A stretch of DNA of 64,000 nt from Deinococcus aestuarii (GTDB lineage: Bacteria > Deinococcota > Deinococci > Deinococcales > Deinococcaceae). Below, piece by piece: positions 52,508-61,531 of this stretch; within the stretch, counting starts at the first letter, position 1, and each line of letters opens with the position of its first letter. Below the pieces are notes generated by a model. That model did not search any database, had not been told where the DNA came from, and saw only the letters and a list, made by a program, of their open reading frames with translations. The position numbers and the translations under genes were made by a program. The stretch is taken from positions 1 to 64,000 of the forward strand of contig NZ_JAHKSN010000006.1 of NCBI RefSeq assembly GCF_018863415.1. The letters run 5' to 3'.

Positions 52508-53362
52508 TCAAGGAGCGAGAGTGGAAGGCGGCACGCTGGGCGCGAAGGCGTCGTCGAGCGTACCGCGCTTCTCGTAGGTGGGCGTCCACTGCCCGCCAGG
52601 TGCCACCCGGCCCCGCCGCACCGCATGTCCGAACCCCGAGCCGCTTATCCCCTCGTACTCCACGCCCTCCGGCCACCGGGGCTCCTCGCCGCGCACGGTC
52701 GTGGCCGGACCCAGCACCGCATCCAGTACCCCGCCCGCCGGAGTCGGCCAGACGTCCCACGATGTTCGCCCGACGCGGGCGGCCCACGTCTCCTGCCAGC
52801 GATCCTCCCGCCAGGCCGAGCAGCGCACCTCCCTCTCCATCCAGTCGCAGCGTTCCTCTGCCTGGCCCAGCGGGAAAAGCGTCAGCCGTTCCCCCTCTCC
52901 ATCTGGGAACAGGTCGGCGGGAAGGACTCGCTGCCGCCTCAACTCCGCCGCGGCCCGGTCCGCTTGCGTGGTGTTCGCGGCGGCCCGCTCGGCACCGGGC
53001 GTGGGGCCGAGGAAAAGCTGTCCGGCCTGCCAGACGACCTTCACGCCGAGCAGGGCCTGGAGGTCGCGGGCGGCGAGGAACACGTTGGTTGGGGTCGTGC
53101 GGGGTGGCGTCACCGGCCGCTTCACCGTGTCCGTGGAGGTGGGGTGGGACGACGCCTCTCCCGACGCGCGGTCGATGAGCCAGACGACGGTCGGGGAGTA
53201 CGCGTCACCCAGGGCGAGGGTGGAGGGCGTGCCGAGGCAACTCAGGTCCCCCCGGTGCTGCTGAAGCCACGGGCAGGACACGAAGGCGCGGCCCTGCACG
53301 ACCTGGACCGCCTCATGAGGCAGAGGAGCAAGGAGGGCAACCCCGAGTGCGGCGGCGATCAC
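52508..53362 (-). CDS. Exported hypothetical protein, 284 aa
   Basis: GTG start directly followed by I-A-A-A-L-G-V-A-L-L-A-P, a short signal. Early Cys pair (V-S-C-P-W and L-S-C-L-G). A region with L-L-G-V-K-V-V-W-Q-A-G-Q-L-F-L-G resembles the stalk-domain motif of copper-amine-oxidase N-terminal-like domains; the rest is unassigned (C-D-W-M-E-R-E-V-R-C-S-A-W). Leaderless: TACTCT six bases before GTG with the TCA repeat upstream. It is divergent from the short gene at 53467, about 105 bp away. Confidence 0.6.
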   Translation of the reverse strand: MIAAALGVALLAPLPHEAVQVVQGRAFVSCPWLQQHRGDLSCLGTPSTLALGDAYSPTVVWLIDRASGEASSHPTSTDTVKRPVTPPRTTPTNVFLAARDLQALLGVKVVWQAGQLFLGPTPGAERAAANTTQADRAAAELRRQRVLPADLFPDGEGERLTLFPLGQAEERCDWMEREVRCSAWREDRWQETWAARVGRTSWDVWPTPAGGVLDAVLGPATTVRGEEPRWPEGVEYEGISGSGFGHAVRRGRVAPGGQWTPTYEKRGTLDDAFAPSVPPSTLAP

Positions 53363-53368
53363 AGCCTC

Positions 53369-53399
53369 AGAGTAAAGGGAGCGTTTGACCTCGGCCTGA
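53369..53399 (-). promoter_or_regulatory. TCA direct-repeat promoter
   Basis: TCA at 53399 and 53388 (11 bp), TACTCT 14 bp later (53374-53369), six bases to GTG 53362. Confidence 0.6.
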
Positions 53400-53429
53400 T
53401 GGGGCGGCGACGAAGGTGCCCGGTGGCCC

Positions 53430-53460
53430 TCACGCGGCGTCAGGTCTGACCCATCACGCT
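53430..53460 (+). promoter_or_regulatory. TCA direct-repeat promoter
   Basis: TCA at 53430 and 53440 (10 bp), CACGCT 15 bp later (53455-53460), six bases to ATG 53467. Confidence 0.55.
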
Positions 53461-53466
53461 GGAGGT

Positions 53467-53676
53467 ATGCGTGCCACCGTTCCCCTCCTGCTCGCGGCCC
53501 TCTCCCTGTGCTCGGCGCGTGCCGACTCCTGGGTGGACACCCATCCCCGGCTCTTCAGTTCGGATGCCGGGCTGACGACCTACGGGTTTAAGGGGCTCGC
53601 ACTAGAGTTGGAACAGAAGCCTGCGCCAGTGATTCATCCACAAACAAAAGGCTCGGCGGCAGTAACCCAGACGTGA
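53467..53676 (+). CDS. Exported protein, probably truncated by a low-GC insert
   Basis: 69 residues: signal M-R-A-T-V-P-L-L-L-A-A-L-S-L-C-S-A-R-A, then D-S-W-V-D-T-H-P-R-L-F-S-S-D-A-G-L. From about residue 52 (P-V-I-H-P-Q-T-K-G) the base composition falls sharply, marking entry into the AT-rich insert. The natural C-terminus is therefore most likely lost, and the promoter still carries the full TCA repeat. Alternatively it is a genuine short protein. Confidence 0.5.
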   Translation: MRATVPLLLAALSLCSARADSWVDTHPRLFSSDAGLTTYGFKGLALELEQKPAPVIHPQTKGSAAVTQT

Positions 53677-53736
53677 AGGCAAGGATTATAGTTTGGAAAC
53701 CGGGGATGACAGCGAAAGCGCCATCTTAATTTACCT

Positions 53737-53922
53737 ATGGGATTCTCTACTCTAGTTGTGATTGCACTCGTGCTGCTCATTGTGGGGGTGGCCTCATGGA
53801 CTTTTGGAGGACGCAAGAAAAGTCAGCGCGAGCAGTTTGTTGGAAAGATCCTAATCGCCTTGAGTGTCCTGTCTCTGCTTGCCATAATGGGGTTAATTTA
53901 TGTATTGGGTCGAATATTATAA
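53737..53922 (+). CDS. Small two-helix membrane protein, 61 aa
   Basis: Two transmembrane helices: L-V-V-I-A-L-V-L-L-I-V-G-V-A-S-W (residues ~5-22) and I-L-I-A-L-S-V-L-S-L-L-A-I-M-G-L-I-Y (~38-56), joined by a basic loop G-G-R-K-K-S-Q-R-E-Q-F that should face the cytoplasm. Codon use is AT-rich, unlike its surroundings. No family recognised; small hairpins of this type are often membrane-complex subunits, holins or toxins, none provable here. Confidence 0.5.
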   Translation: MGFSTLVVIALVLLIVGVASWTFGGRKKSQREQFVGKILIALSVLSLLAIMGLIYVLGRIL

Positions 53923-54040
53923 TTTTCCTGAAGCAAAGGAGACAGTGAGAGAATTCATCGGAGCCAGGAGTGGAACTATGCTTTCAGCACAAACCTTAAC
54001 TCCTACAACTAAAACACCGTTCGCGGTAGCTAACCCTTAA

Positions 54041-54391
54041 ATGCGTCTGAATAGGATGAGACTAGCCCTTGCGGCAATCGGGCTGACCGTTGTGCTTACA
54101 TCGTGTCGCCAGAACCGCGAAACTGTTGTTTTTACAACAACCAAAGGTGTGCAGGTTGTAGGAGTGGATTACGGCACAGATGGGAACTCTTTAATCCAAA
54201 GCTTTGCACTGAGATGCGGTGGCAGCAAGAAGCTATTCCACCAGCACGATAAAAACTTCTTTCCAGGACCTGACTGGAATATAGGTGGCAAATCTTCCCC
54301 TAAGATCACTGAGACTGGGAACGATCTCACGCTCAAAGGACGTGATAACACCGTAACTCTCCCAAAGACCTCTTTCCAAAGATGTAAGTAG
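54041..54391 (+). CDS. Lipoprotein in the low-GC insert, 116 aa
   Basis: Signal with lipobox V-L-T-S-C-R (Cys ~22). The mature part has V-V-F-T-T-T-K-G-V-Q-V-V-G-V-D-Y-G-T-D-G and two Cys (A-L-R-C-G-G and Q-R-C-K at the very end) that may pair. Low GC. No family recognised. Transcribed with the small membrane protein or alone; no clear promoter was fixed. Confidence 0.55.
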   Translation: MRLNRMRLALAAIGLTVVLTSCRQNRETVVFTTTKGVQVVGVDYGTDGNSLIQSFALRCGGSKKLFHQHDKNFFPGPDWNIGGKSSPKITETGNDLTLKGRDNTVTLPKTSFQRCK

Positions 54392-54667
54392 ATTTAGATA
54401 CCTGGGTCCATAATAAATTTGAAGGGCAGACCCTATAGTGCGACGCCAATTCAGCCTCTGGTGGCCAGTCGCCTCCGCTCGTTAAAGAAGAGCACTCAGG
54501 GTGGAGCAGTGAGCGAAGACACCCTGGGTGCGAAGGCATCAACGACCGCCTGCTCCCGATCATCTGTCTTGGCGTTCCCAAATCGGCGTCCCCAGCGAGG
54601 TGAATCGCGCGTTTTTCATGCGCGCTCCAGGCACCCCACAGCCCATTGGCCGGCCGGTCCACACTGA
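54392..54667. other. Intergenic, possible gene debris
   Basis: GC returns to the surrounding level. On the minus strand near 54500-54560 a frame ends V-V-D-A-F-A-P-R-V-S-S, resembling L-D-D-A-F-A-P-S-V-P-P at the C-terminus of the 52508-53362 protein. It could be the remnant of a duplicate, but the match is short. Confidence 0.3.
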
Positions 54668-54698
54668 TCAAACGCGCGTCAACCACGCTTCTTAAACT
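54668..54698 (+). promoter_or_regulatory. TCA direct-repeat promoter
   Basis: TCA at 54668 and 54679 (11 bp), TAAACT 14 bp later (54693-54698), six bases to ATG 54705. Confidence 0.6.
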
Positions 54699-54704
54699 GA
54701 CACC

Positions 54705-55496
54705 ATGCCGAAGAACGACGTGGGGACCATGCGACGTGCCCTCATGCTGTGCTTGACCCTCGGGGCAGTCACGGCGGGCGGACAAGCCCGGACGCCGCCG
54801 GAGCCGCGCACCACCCTGGAATTGCAGCAACTCGAGCCCGCCCTCGCCGGACAGCCGGTCAACATGCGCCTCCTGGTTTACCGCTGGGGCAACGGTGAGC
54901 AGGTCGTCGGCGGGCTGCGCGGCGACCACGTTCCCTGTCCCCTGTTCAAGGTGTACGACAAGGCGGGCGGGCCGCCACTCATCGAGCGGTATCTCGCGGC
55001 TGACTGTGACGTGGGCGAGAACGTCACCTTCAAGACCGGCGAGCACCGCGTCTACTCGGTCACGCTGCCGATGAAGCTCACACCGGGCGAGTACACCGCC
55101 ATCCTGACCTTGCGCAGTCGACCACCGATGTACGCGCGGGCGACCGTGAACGTCGGCCCCGGCCCCTTCGTGGCCGAACTGGTGCTGCCGAGCGGCGCGA
55201 AGGCGGGCCGACCGCTCGACCTGCGCGTGGCCTTTCGCAACGTGTGGCGCAGCACCGTGAGCCGCGACCTGCGGCTGTGCGGACAGGGGCTCTTGATCCG
55301 CGACGAAGGGGGCCAGACGGTGTACGACAACCGGCCCGAGAAGACCGCGTGCACGACGGACCTGCGGCCCACCACGGTGGCCCCCGGCGGCGTCCACGTC
55401 GAGCCGTGGGGTCCGCTGCCCGCACTGAAGGCCGGTCGGTACACCGCCGTGCTGTGGGGCGAAGGGGCCGCGAAGCGCTTCGAGGTGCGGCCGTAA
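54705..55496 (+). CDS. Exported protein with two BsuPI-like Ig domains
   Basis: 263 residues; signal around L-M-L-C-L-T-L-G-A-V-T-A-G-G. Domain 1 (about 35-150) contains V-N-M-R-L-L-V-Y-R-W-G, C-P-L-F-K-V-Y-D and L-T-P-G-E-Y-T-A-I-L. Domain 2 (about 160-263) contains L-D-L-R-V-A-F-R-N-V-W, L-C-G-Q-G-L-L-I-R-D-E-G-G-Q-T-V-Y and L-K-A-G-R-Y-T-A-V-L-W-G. The order (N-terminal strand, short V-x-D, then x-P/A-G-x-Y-x-A/V) is that of BsuPI-like intracellular-proteinase-inhibitor folds. Role unknown; perhaps inhibition or binding at the surface. Confidence 0.65.
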   Translation: MPKNDVGTMRRALMLCLTLGAVTAGGQARTPPEPRTTLELQQLEPALAGQPVNMRLLVYRWGNGEQVVGGLRGDHVPCPLFKVYDKAGGPPLIERYLAADCDVGENVTFKTGEHRVYSVTLPMKLTPGEYTAILTLRSRPPMYARATVNVGPGPFVAELVLPSGAKAGRPLDLRVAFRNVWRSTVSRDLRLCGQGLLIRDEGGQTVYDNRPEKTACTTDLRPTTVAPGGVHVEPWGPLPALKAGRYTAVLWGEGAAKRFEVRP

Positions 55497-55529
55497 GCGG
55501 CGCGGGGGGTGTGGAAGCGGCGCCCCGTC

Positions 55530-55560
55530 TCACCCGCTGTCAGGTCGCAGGCGGCAGCGT
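55530..55560 (+). promoter_or_regulatory. TCA direct-repeat promoter
   Basis: TCA at 55530 and 55540 (10 bp), CAGCGT 15 bp later (55555-55560), six bases to ATG 55567. Confidence 0.55.
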
Positions 55561-55566
55561 GACGCC

Positions 55567-55764
55567 ATGCCCTTCGCCCTGCTCGCCGCCCTCGCCGCGC
55601 CGACGTGGACCCTGACTCGCACCTCCGTCATGGGCTTTTCCTCCCAGGGTCAGCTCATTACCCGCGAGGAGGCGAACGGCCGCTTCTTGCCCGACCTCAC
55701 GCTGCGCGCCCCCGACACGGCCGAGGTCACCGGCCGGGTGGTCTTTCCCGAGGCGGACCCGTAG
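55567..55764 (+). CDS. Small hypothetical protein, 65 aa
   Basis: Starts M-P-F-A-L-L-A-A-L-A-A-P-T-W-T-L, possibly a weak signal, and continues to L-T-L-R-A-P-D-T-A-E-V-T-G-R-V-V-F. It has the full TCA-repeat promoter with CAGCGT. Only 14 bp separate its stop from the PQQ-propeller gene, so it may be a leader or small partner in one unit. It could also be the 5' end of a shortened gene. Confidence 0.45.
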   Translation: MPFALLAALAAPTWTLTRTSVMGFSSQGQLITREEANGRFLPDLTLRAPDTAEVTGRVVFPEADP

Positions 55765-55778
55765 GGTGGAAGCAATCC

Positions 55779-57083
55779 ATGACCCTGAGCCGCCTCCTGC
55801 GCCGCTGCGTCCTGCTCGCCGCCGCCTGCCTGGGTGCTGGGCTGGCCCAACCCATCCGTGCGCCCGCCAGCGCCGTGGGTCCGGCCTTCCTCCCCACGTT
55901 CCCGCCGCGTCCGGTCCTGTGGCGCACCCTGATCGACCCGCCCCTCTCTCCCGTCACGTCCACCCTCGCGGTGGAGGGCGAGCGGCTGTTCCTCCTGCAC
56001 CGGGGCCGTCTCCGCGCCCTGGATGCAGCGAACGGCACTGTGCGCTGGGAAGCAGGCGGCGGTCTGCTGGCCCCGCTGACGGTGCAGAGCGGCGTGGCGT
56101 ACACGACGGGCGCGGACGGTCTGCACGCCTTCCGCGCCTCGGACGGTCGCCCCCTGTGGACCACCGCCCTGCGCCCGACCGCCACACGCGAGGACGGGGG
56201 CGCGTGGGCACAGAACATCGCCCGCGTGGGCAGGACCGTCGTCATGAACACCACCTCGGGAGCGTGGGGAGTGGACGCCTCCAGCGGGCGGCAACTCTGG
56301 CACCGCCCCCGCTACGACGCGACGGGGCCGGTGGCGAGTGCGGGCGACCTCGGGGTCTGGATCGCGCCCGACTATTTCCATCCCCAGGTGCTGGGCGTGG
56401 ACCTGCGCAGCGGACGCACCGTCTGGCGGGTGGAGTATTCAGACGGGACGGCGGTGCGGGTGGAGGGCGACACGCTGTTCATGGGCTCAGGTCGGGTGGG
56501 CGTGCGCCTGATTGACGTGCCCACGGGTCGCAGCCTGCGGGTCACCTACGACTTCGCCTCGGCCCTGCCCCAGGGAAGCCGGGCGGGAGCATCCTTCTTC
56601 ACGCCGCTCGTGAGCCGCAACGCGGTCTGTGCCAGCGGGCAGGGCGCGGGACGGCCCGTCGTGGCCTGCCTGCCCCGGACGGCGGGGCGCCGCGTTGGTG
56701 GGGACCGAGCCCTGTTGCCCCGGCTGGCCAGGCGGGTGGGCCGGTCCGGGAACGTGCCGCAGTACCTCGTGCGCGAGGGTTTCTTGACCGCTGCGGGGGA
56801 GTACTGGCTACTGGGCGGGGAGTACGCCACGCGCACGACGATCCGGGGCGGTGGGCTGACCTTCGGCGCCCCCACGACCTTCGTGGAGCGTGAGGGCCTC
56901 GCCTTTTACGCGGTGCCCGAGGCACAAGCCCTGGTGGGGGTGCGGCTGGACACGGGCACGCTGGCCTGGAGTGCGCCGCTGCCGAGCAAGTGGCGCGACG
57001 TGCTGCTGACGCCCTCCCGCATCCTCGTGGTGAACGGCGGTGAGGTGCAGGGGTACGCCAGACCGGAGACGGCGCAGAAGTAG
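55779..57083 (+). CDS. Exported PQQ-type beta-propeller protein
   Basis: 434 residues, signal V-L-L-A-A-A-C-L-G-A-G-L-A-Q. Blades: L-R-A-L-D-A-A-N-G-T-V-R-W, L-H-A-F-R-A-S-D-G-R-P-L-W, W-G-V-D-A-S-S-G-R-Q-L-W and G-V-D-L-R-S-G-R-T-V-W. Shares C-L-P-R-T-A-G-R-R-V-G-G-D-R-A-L-L with the 51143-52414 protein. TAGGGT (55762-55767) lies 11 bases before ATG, so it could be transcribed on its own as well as from the TCA promoter upstream. Confidence 0.78.
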   Translation: MTLSRLLRRCVLLAAACLGAGLAQPIRAPASAVGPAFLPTFPPRPVLWRTLIDPPLSPVTSTLAVEGERLFLLHRGRLRALDAANGTVRWEAGGGLLAPLTVQSGVAYTTGADGLHAFRASDGRPLWTTALRPTATREDGGAWAQNIARVGRTVVMNTTSGAWGVDASSGRQLWHRPRYDATGPVASAGDLGVWIAPDYFHPQVLGVDLRSGRTVWRVEYSDGTAVRVEGDTLFMGSGRVGVRLIDVPTGRSLRVTYDFASALPQGSRAGASFFTPLVSRNAVCASGQGAGRPVVACLPRTAGRRVGGDRALLPRLARRVGRSGNVPQYLVREGFLTAAGEYWLLGGEYATRTTIRGGGLTFGAPTTFVEREGLAFYAVPEAQALVGVRLDTGTLAWSAPLPSKWRDVLLTPSRILVVNGGEVQGYARPETAQK

Positions 57084-57134
57084 CCGCACCGAAAGCACGG
57101 CGGGGAGTGCCCACCCTCGCCCCTCCCCCTGTTG

Positions 57135-57437
57135 ATGCCAGTTCTGAACGGCTCGCCCTGCCTTTCAGACGGGGTTGGCGGACTCGTCGGCCCACGGCTC
57201 GGGCTCCATCGCCGGGGCACTCCCTCCGCGGGGTTCTGCTCGCCAGCGTGCATCGAGGCCCACAAGAGCCAGCTCGCGCACCTGCGGGCCAGCCACCTCG
57301 AACAGGAGTTTGGGGAGCGGCTGCGCGACGCCGGCCTGGCCTTCGTGCCGCAGTACCCGCTCGGCCCCTACGTCACCCTCACGCCTGCGCCGGAGGAGGA
57401 ATCGCCGGCCTGGCACCTCTCTCGTCAGAAGCTGTAG
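57135..57437 (+). pseudogene. Fragment of a DUF559-like endonuclease-type protein
   Basis: The frame contains F-C-S-P-A-C-I-E-A-H-K-S-Q, a small Cys-x-x-x-Cys knuckle, then A-S-H-L-E-Q-E-F-G-E-R-L-R-D-A-G-L and F-V-P-Q-Y-P-L-G-P-Y-V. A basic helix followed by x-Q-Y-x-x-G-P-Y-V is how small VSR/DUF559-like nucleases lead into their catalytic D-F strand, but here the reading frame turns at once into the LxxGW remnant. The catalytic half is therefore missing. Family assignment is by pattern only. Confidence 0.4.
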
Positions 57438-57551
57438 GTGGACCAGCCCTCGTTCCCCGTGTCGTCCGCGCGAAGCTGCATGACCTCCAACTGCCCGTGC
57501 CACTGCCCGGCCTCCAGCACGGCGCAGCACGTTCAGGTCCGAGTGGGGCAT
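57425..57551 (-). pseudogene. Internal-deletion remnant of an A6-like LxxGW gene (A10)
   Basis: The minus strand keeps the first 12 codons of A6 (M-P-H-S-D-L-N-V-L-R-R-A versus M-P-Y-Q-D-L-D-V-L-R-R-A) and jumps directly to the last ~28 codons (G-Q-W-H-G-Q-L-E-V-M-Q-L-R-A-D-D), with about 740 bp missing and a frame change at the joint. Sequence identity to 34342-34440 is very high. A TACGCT box is still present six bases before ATG. This shows ongoing loss of family members. Confidence 0.75.
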
Positions 57552-57587
57552 GGGCAGAGCGTACCGTCTCCGGCCTTCAGGGGCGCC

Positions 57588-57618
57588 TCACGCCTCGTCA
57601 GCCAAGGCCGGTAACGCT
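57588..57618 (+). promoter_or_regulatory. TCA direct-repeat promoter of paralogue A8
   Basis: TCA at 57588 and 57598 (10 bp); TAACGCT begins 14 bp later (57612-57618), seven bases to ATG 57626. Confidence 0.55.
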
Positions 57619-57625
57619 GAAGGCC

Positions 57626-58485
57626 ATGCCATTCAAAACGCTGGTCCTGCTGGGCGCCCTGCTGCTCCCCACGGCGCTCGCCCAGTCCTCCACCATGTCC
57701 CCCGAACGCGAGCTGCTGGAAAGGGCCGTCGCGCCTCTGTGGGGACCCACCTCCGTGCGCACCACCGTGCTCGTCCGGCAATCTCCCGCGGACCTGGGCT
57801 TCGCGCTGCCTCAGGGCAGCCGGGTGGTGGGAAGCGTGCGGGCCGAGACGGGCAACCCCGACTTCCCGGGCGGGGTCACCGTCTATTTCGACACGCGGCT
57901 GACTCCCGCGCAGGTGGACACCCACTTCGCCCGCGTGCTGGGTCAGGCGGGCTGGAAAGCCTTTCCCCTGCCCCCGGACGGCCCGAACCCCGAAGGCGGC
58001 TTCCTCCCCACGACGCCCATCGGCGGCCGACCCTACTACCGGGAGAAGCCCGACCAGCGACTCACCCTCCAGACGCGGGCGGTGGGGGACGTGACCCAGG
58101 TGACGCTCTCCCGGCAGGACCTTCCAAACCTGGCCCAGGAACTGCGCTATGCGCGCACGGACGGCGGCTCCCCCTTCGGCCGCCTGCCCAGGCTCCTTCC
58201 GCCCGCGGGGGCGACCGTCACGCCCCGGGGCGGTGGGGGAGGCGGGGACAGCGTCACCATGAGCGCGGGCATCGAAAGCACACTTTCCCGCACGGCACTG
58301 TTCGACCACTACGCCGCGCAACTGAAGCAGGCCGGGTGGACCCTGCGCAATCGGGCGGACACGGGCGCCCTGACCACGACCCTGTGGACCCTGCGGGAGG
58401 ACGGCCGGGAGCGCCTCGGCCTGCTGATCCTGAACGAGACCGCCCGGGGGCAGTACCGGGGGATCATCGGCATCCAGGGGCTGGA

Positions 58486-58489
<4 letters not shown>
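57626..58489 (+). CDS. Exported LxxGW-family protein (paralogue A8)
   Basis: 287 residues; clearest family example. Signal 1-20 ends T-A-L-A-Q. Module 1: L-V-R-Q-S-P-A-D-L-G-F, G-S-R-V-V-G-S-V, Y-F-D-T-R-L-T-P-A-Q-V and Q-A-G-W (107-110). Bridging strand V-T-Q-V-T-L, Gly run 202-207, then module 2: D-H-Y-A-A-Q-L-K-Q-A-G-W (227-238) and L-W-T-L-R-E-D-G-R-E-R-L-G-L-L-I-L. The stop overlaps the GTG of the DUF4139-like gene (GTGA), so the two are co-translated and probably act together outside the membrane. Confidence 0.82.
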
Positions 58490-59772
<1,283 letters not shown>

Positions 59773-59845
59773 TCCAAGGCGCCAGGGGTGTCATCGCTGG
59801 GGTGACTTCGGGGGGGCGAGGACAGGGATCGGCTTCCGCGCCCAC

Positions 59846-59876
59846 TCACGCTCCGTCAGCCCCTGTCCGCCAGTCT
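59846..59876 (+). promoter_or_regulatory. TCA direct-repeat promoter
   Basis: TCA at 59846 and 59856 (10 bp), CAGTCT 15 bp later (59871-59876), six bases to ATG 59883. Confidence 0.55.
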
Positions 59877-59882
59877 GGACCC

Positions 59883-61523
59883 ATGCGCCTGACGTCCGCT
59901 GCCCTGCTGCTGGGGGTGCTGCTGTCCCCCAGTGCCCTCGCCCGCGACCTGACCCCCGCCGAGCGCCGGACGGTCGCCTCCCAGGTGCTGACCTGGCCCA
60001 CGAGTGCCGCGCTGCCCGAGTTGCCCCATCTGGCCCGGGCCGAGCTGGGCCAGCACGACGCCTGGCTGGCCGCGCTGCGCCCGCTGCCGTCCCAGGCCCG
60101 CCGGGACGCGGTGATGCTAAGCATGTCCGCCCTGGCCCGGCAGGGCGCGGTGGAGGTCGCCCGCCGTGCCCTGGCCCTGGTGGACAGCGGCGACCGGGTG
60201 CGGGTGTGGGCCGTGTCGGCCCTGCCCTTCTTGCAGGCGAGGGGCAGCGGCGCAGCGGTCCAGGTGCTGGGCACGCTGGGCACACCCGTGGAACGCGTGC
60301 AGGCCCTCGCCATCCTCACCCAGGTGGCGATGACCTCCCCGGCGCCGAAAGGGGAGGTGCGCGCCGTGGCGGACGCGACCTGGGCGGCGTATGGACGCCT
60401 GGCGATGGAGGAGCGGGGGCGGGTGGTCCAGCTCGTGCTCCCCACCGTCGCGGTGACGGGAGACCTGGGCCGGGCCAGGCAACTGATCCCCACGGTGGCC
60501 GACGCCCAGACTCAGGGACGCTGGCTCACCGTCGCGGAGGGCTTTCAGCAAGCGGGCTTCCCGCAGGCCGCCCGCCAGGCGCTGGCGCAGCTTCCCCTGG
60601 ACCGTGCCGAGGACGTCGTCCGCATCCGCGGCGCCCTCTTGCTGGTCAAGCTGGGCGACGGGGCCCGGGCCTTTCAGGTGGCGAGCCGCAGCCCGCTGTT
60701 CTTGAGCATGCGCGAGCATCTCGCCCGTGAACTGGCTGCGGCCGGTCACGCCTCCGAGGCCGCACGTCTGGCCTGTACCCTATCGCCCGTCTCTCTGCGC
60801 GTCCGGAGCCTGGCGGAGATCGGTGGGATTCTGGCAGGTCAGGGGCAGACCGCTGTGGCCCGGCGACTGGTCGAGGAAGCCCGCGTGGCCCTGGAAGACA
60901 GCGACGCTCCCGACAGCACCTCTGCCGTGGTCCGGGCGCTGGCGCGGCTGGGGCAGGCGTCCACCGCCGATACCCTGATCCGGGGCTGGACGGGGCGTGA
61001 CCCCCAGGGACCGGACCGCCTGCGAGGAGCGCTGGTGCAGGGCCTGGCCGAAGGGGGAGACCTCGGGGAGGCCATCCGGCGTGCCCGGGTGGAGCCATCC
61101 TTACCGACCGTCTACGCCCTGGTGAACGGGGCCGAGGTCCAGGCGAAGAAGGGGCGGGAGGAGCAGGCCCGGCAGCTCCTGCGGACCGCCCTGGACCTGT
61201 CAGGCCAGGTTCCCGATGAGGCGCGGGGGGTGGTGCTGGGCACCCTGGCGCGCGTCTCGCCGTCCACCGCGGAGAGGCTCGCCCCACGTGTGGCGCTGCC
61301 GCCTGAGGCAGAACTGGCTGTGCTGGAGGCGCAGGCCCGGCGGGGGGACGTAGCGGCGGCACGGGAGAGCCTCGCCCGGCTTCCCGCGGAACAGCGCCAG
61401 CAGGGAACCTTCAGCCTGGCCCGCGGCTTGGTGGAGGGAGGGCACGCCGACCTCGCGCTGCCGCTGGTGCAGGACCCAGCCCTGCGGGAGGTCGTGACCA
61501 GGCTCCTGCTGGGGGAGAGGTAG
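59883..61523 (+). CDS. Exported alpha-solenoid (TPR/HEAT-like) protein
   Basis: 546 residues, signal S-A-A-L-L-L-G-V-L-L-S-P-S-A-L-A. The rest is almost entirely helical, with repeating Ala/Leu pairs every ~34-38 residues: A-L-A-R-Q-G-A-V-E-V-A-R-R-A-L, F-Q-Q-A-G-F-P-Q-A-A-R-Q-A-L, E-I-G-G-I-L-A-G-Q-G-Q-T-A-V-A-R and Q-A-K-K-G-R-E-E-Q-A-R-Q-L-L. Such solenoids mediate protein-protein contacts; with propellers as neighbours, a scaffold in an envelope complex is possible (inference). Leaderless promoter with TCA repeat. Confidence 0.7.
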   Translation: MRLTSAALLLGVLLSPSALARDLTPAERRTVASQVLTWPTSAALPELPHLARAELGQHDAWLAALRPLPSQARRDAVMLSMSALARQGAVEVARRALALVDSGDRVRVWAVSALPFLQARGSGAAVQVLGTLGTPVERVQALAILTQVAMTSPAPKGEVRAVADATWAAYGRLAMEERGRVVQLVLPTVAVTGDLGRARQLIPTVADAQTQGRWLTVAEGFQQAGFPQAARQALAQLPLDRAEDVVRIRGALLLVKLGDGARAFQVASRSPLFLSMREHLARELAAAGHASEAARLACTLSPVSLRVRSLAEIGGILAGQGQTAVARRLVEEARVALEDSDAPDSTSAVVRALARLGQASTADTLIRGWTGRDPQGPDRLRGALVQGLAEGGDLGEAIRRARVEPSLPTVYALVNGAEVQAKKGREEQARQLLRTALDLSGQVPDEARGVVLGTLARVSPSTAERLAPRVALPPEAELAVLEAQARRGDVAAARESLARLPAEQRQQGTFSLARGLVEGGHADLALPLVQDPALREVVTRLLLGER

Positions 61524-61531
61524 GCCCGGGT

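Larger units (their letters stand above)
53620..54420. mobile_element. Low-GC insert, probable horizontally acquired segment
   Basis: About 800 bp with near-balanced base composition amid very GC-rich DNA. It contains two rightward genes, a tiny membrane protein and a lipoprotein, and seems to interrupt the gene at 53467. No transposase, inverted termini or target duplication could be seen, so the mechanism is open. Boundaries are estimated from composition. Confidence 0.5.

Noticed and set aside
54500..54640. Full duplicate of the 52508-53362 gene
   Set aside because: Only about ten residues at the C-terminus resemble it and the upstream frames disagree, so it is recorded only as possible debris.
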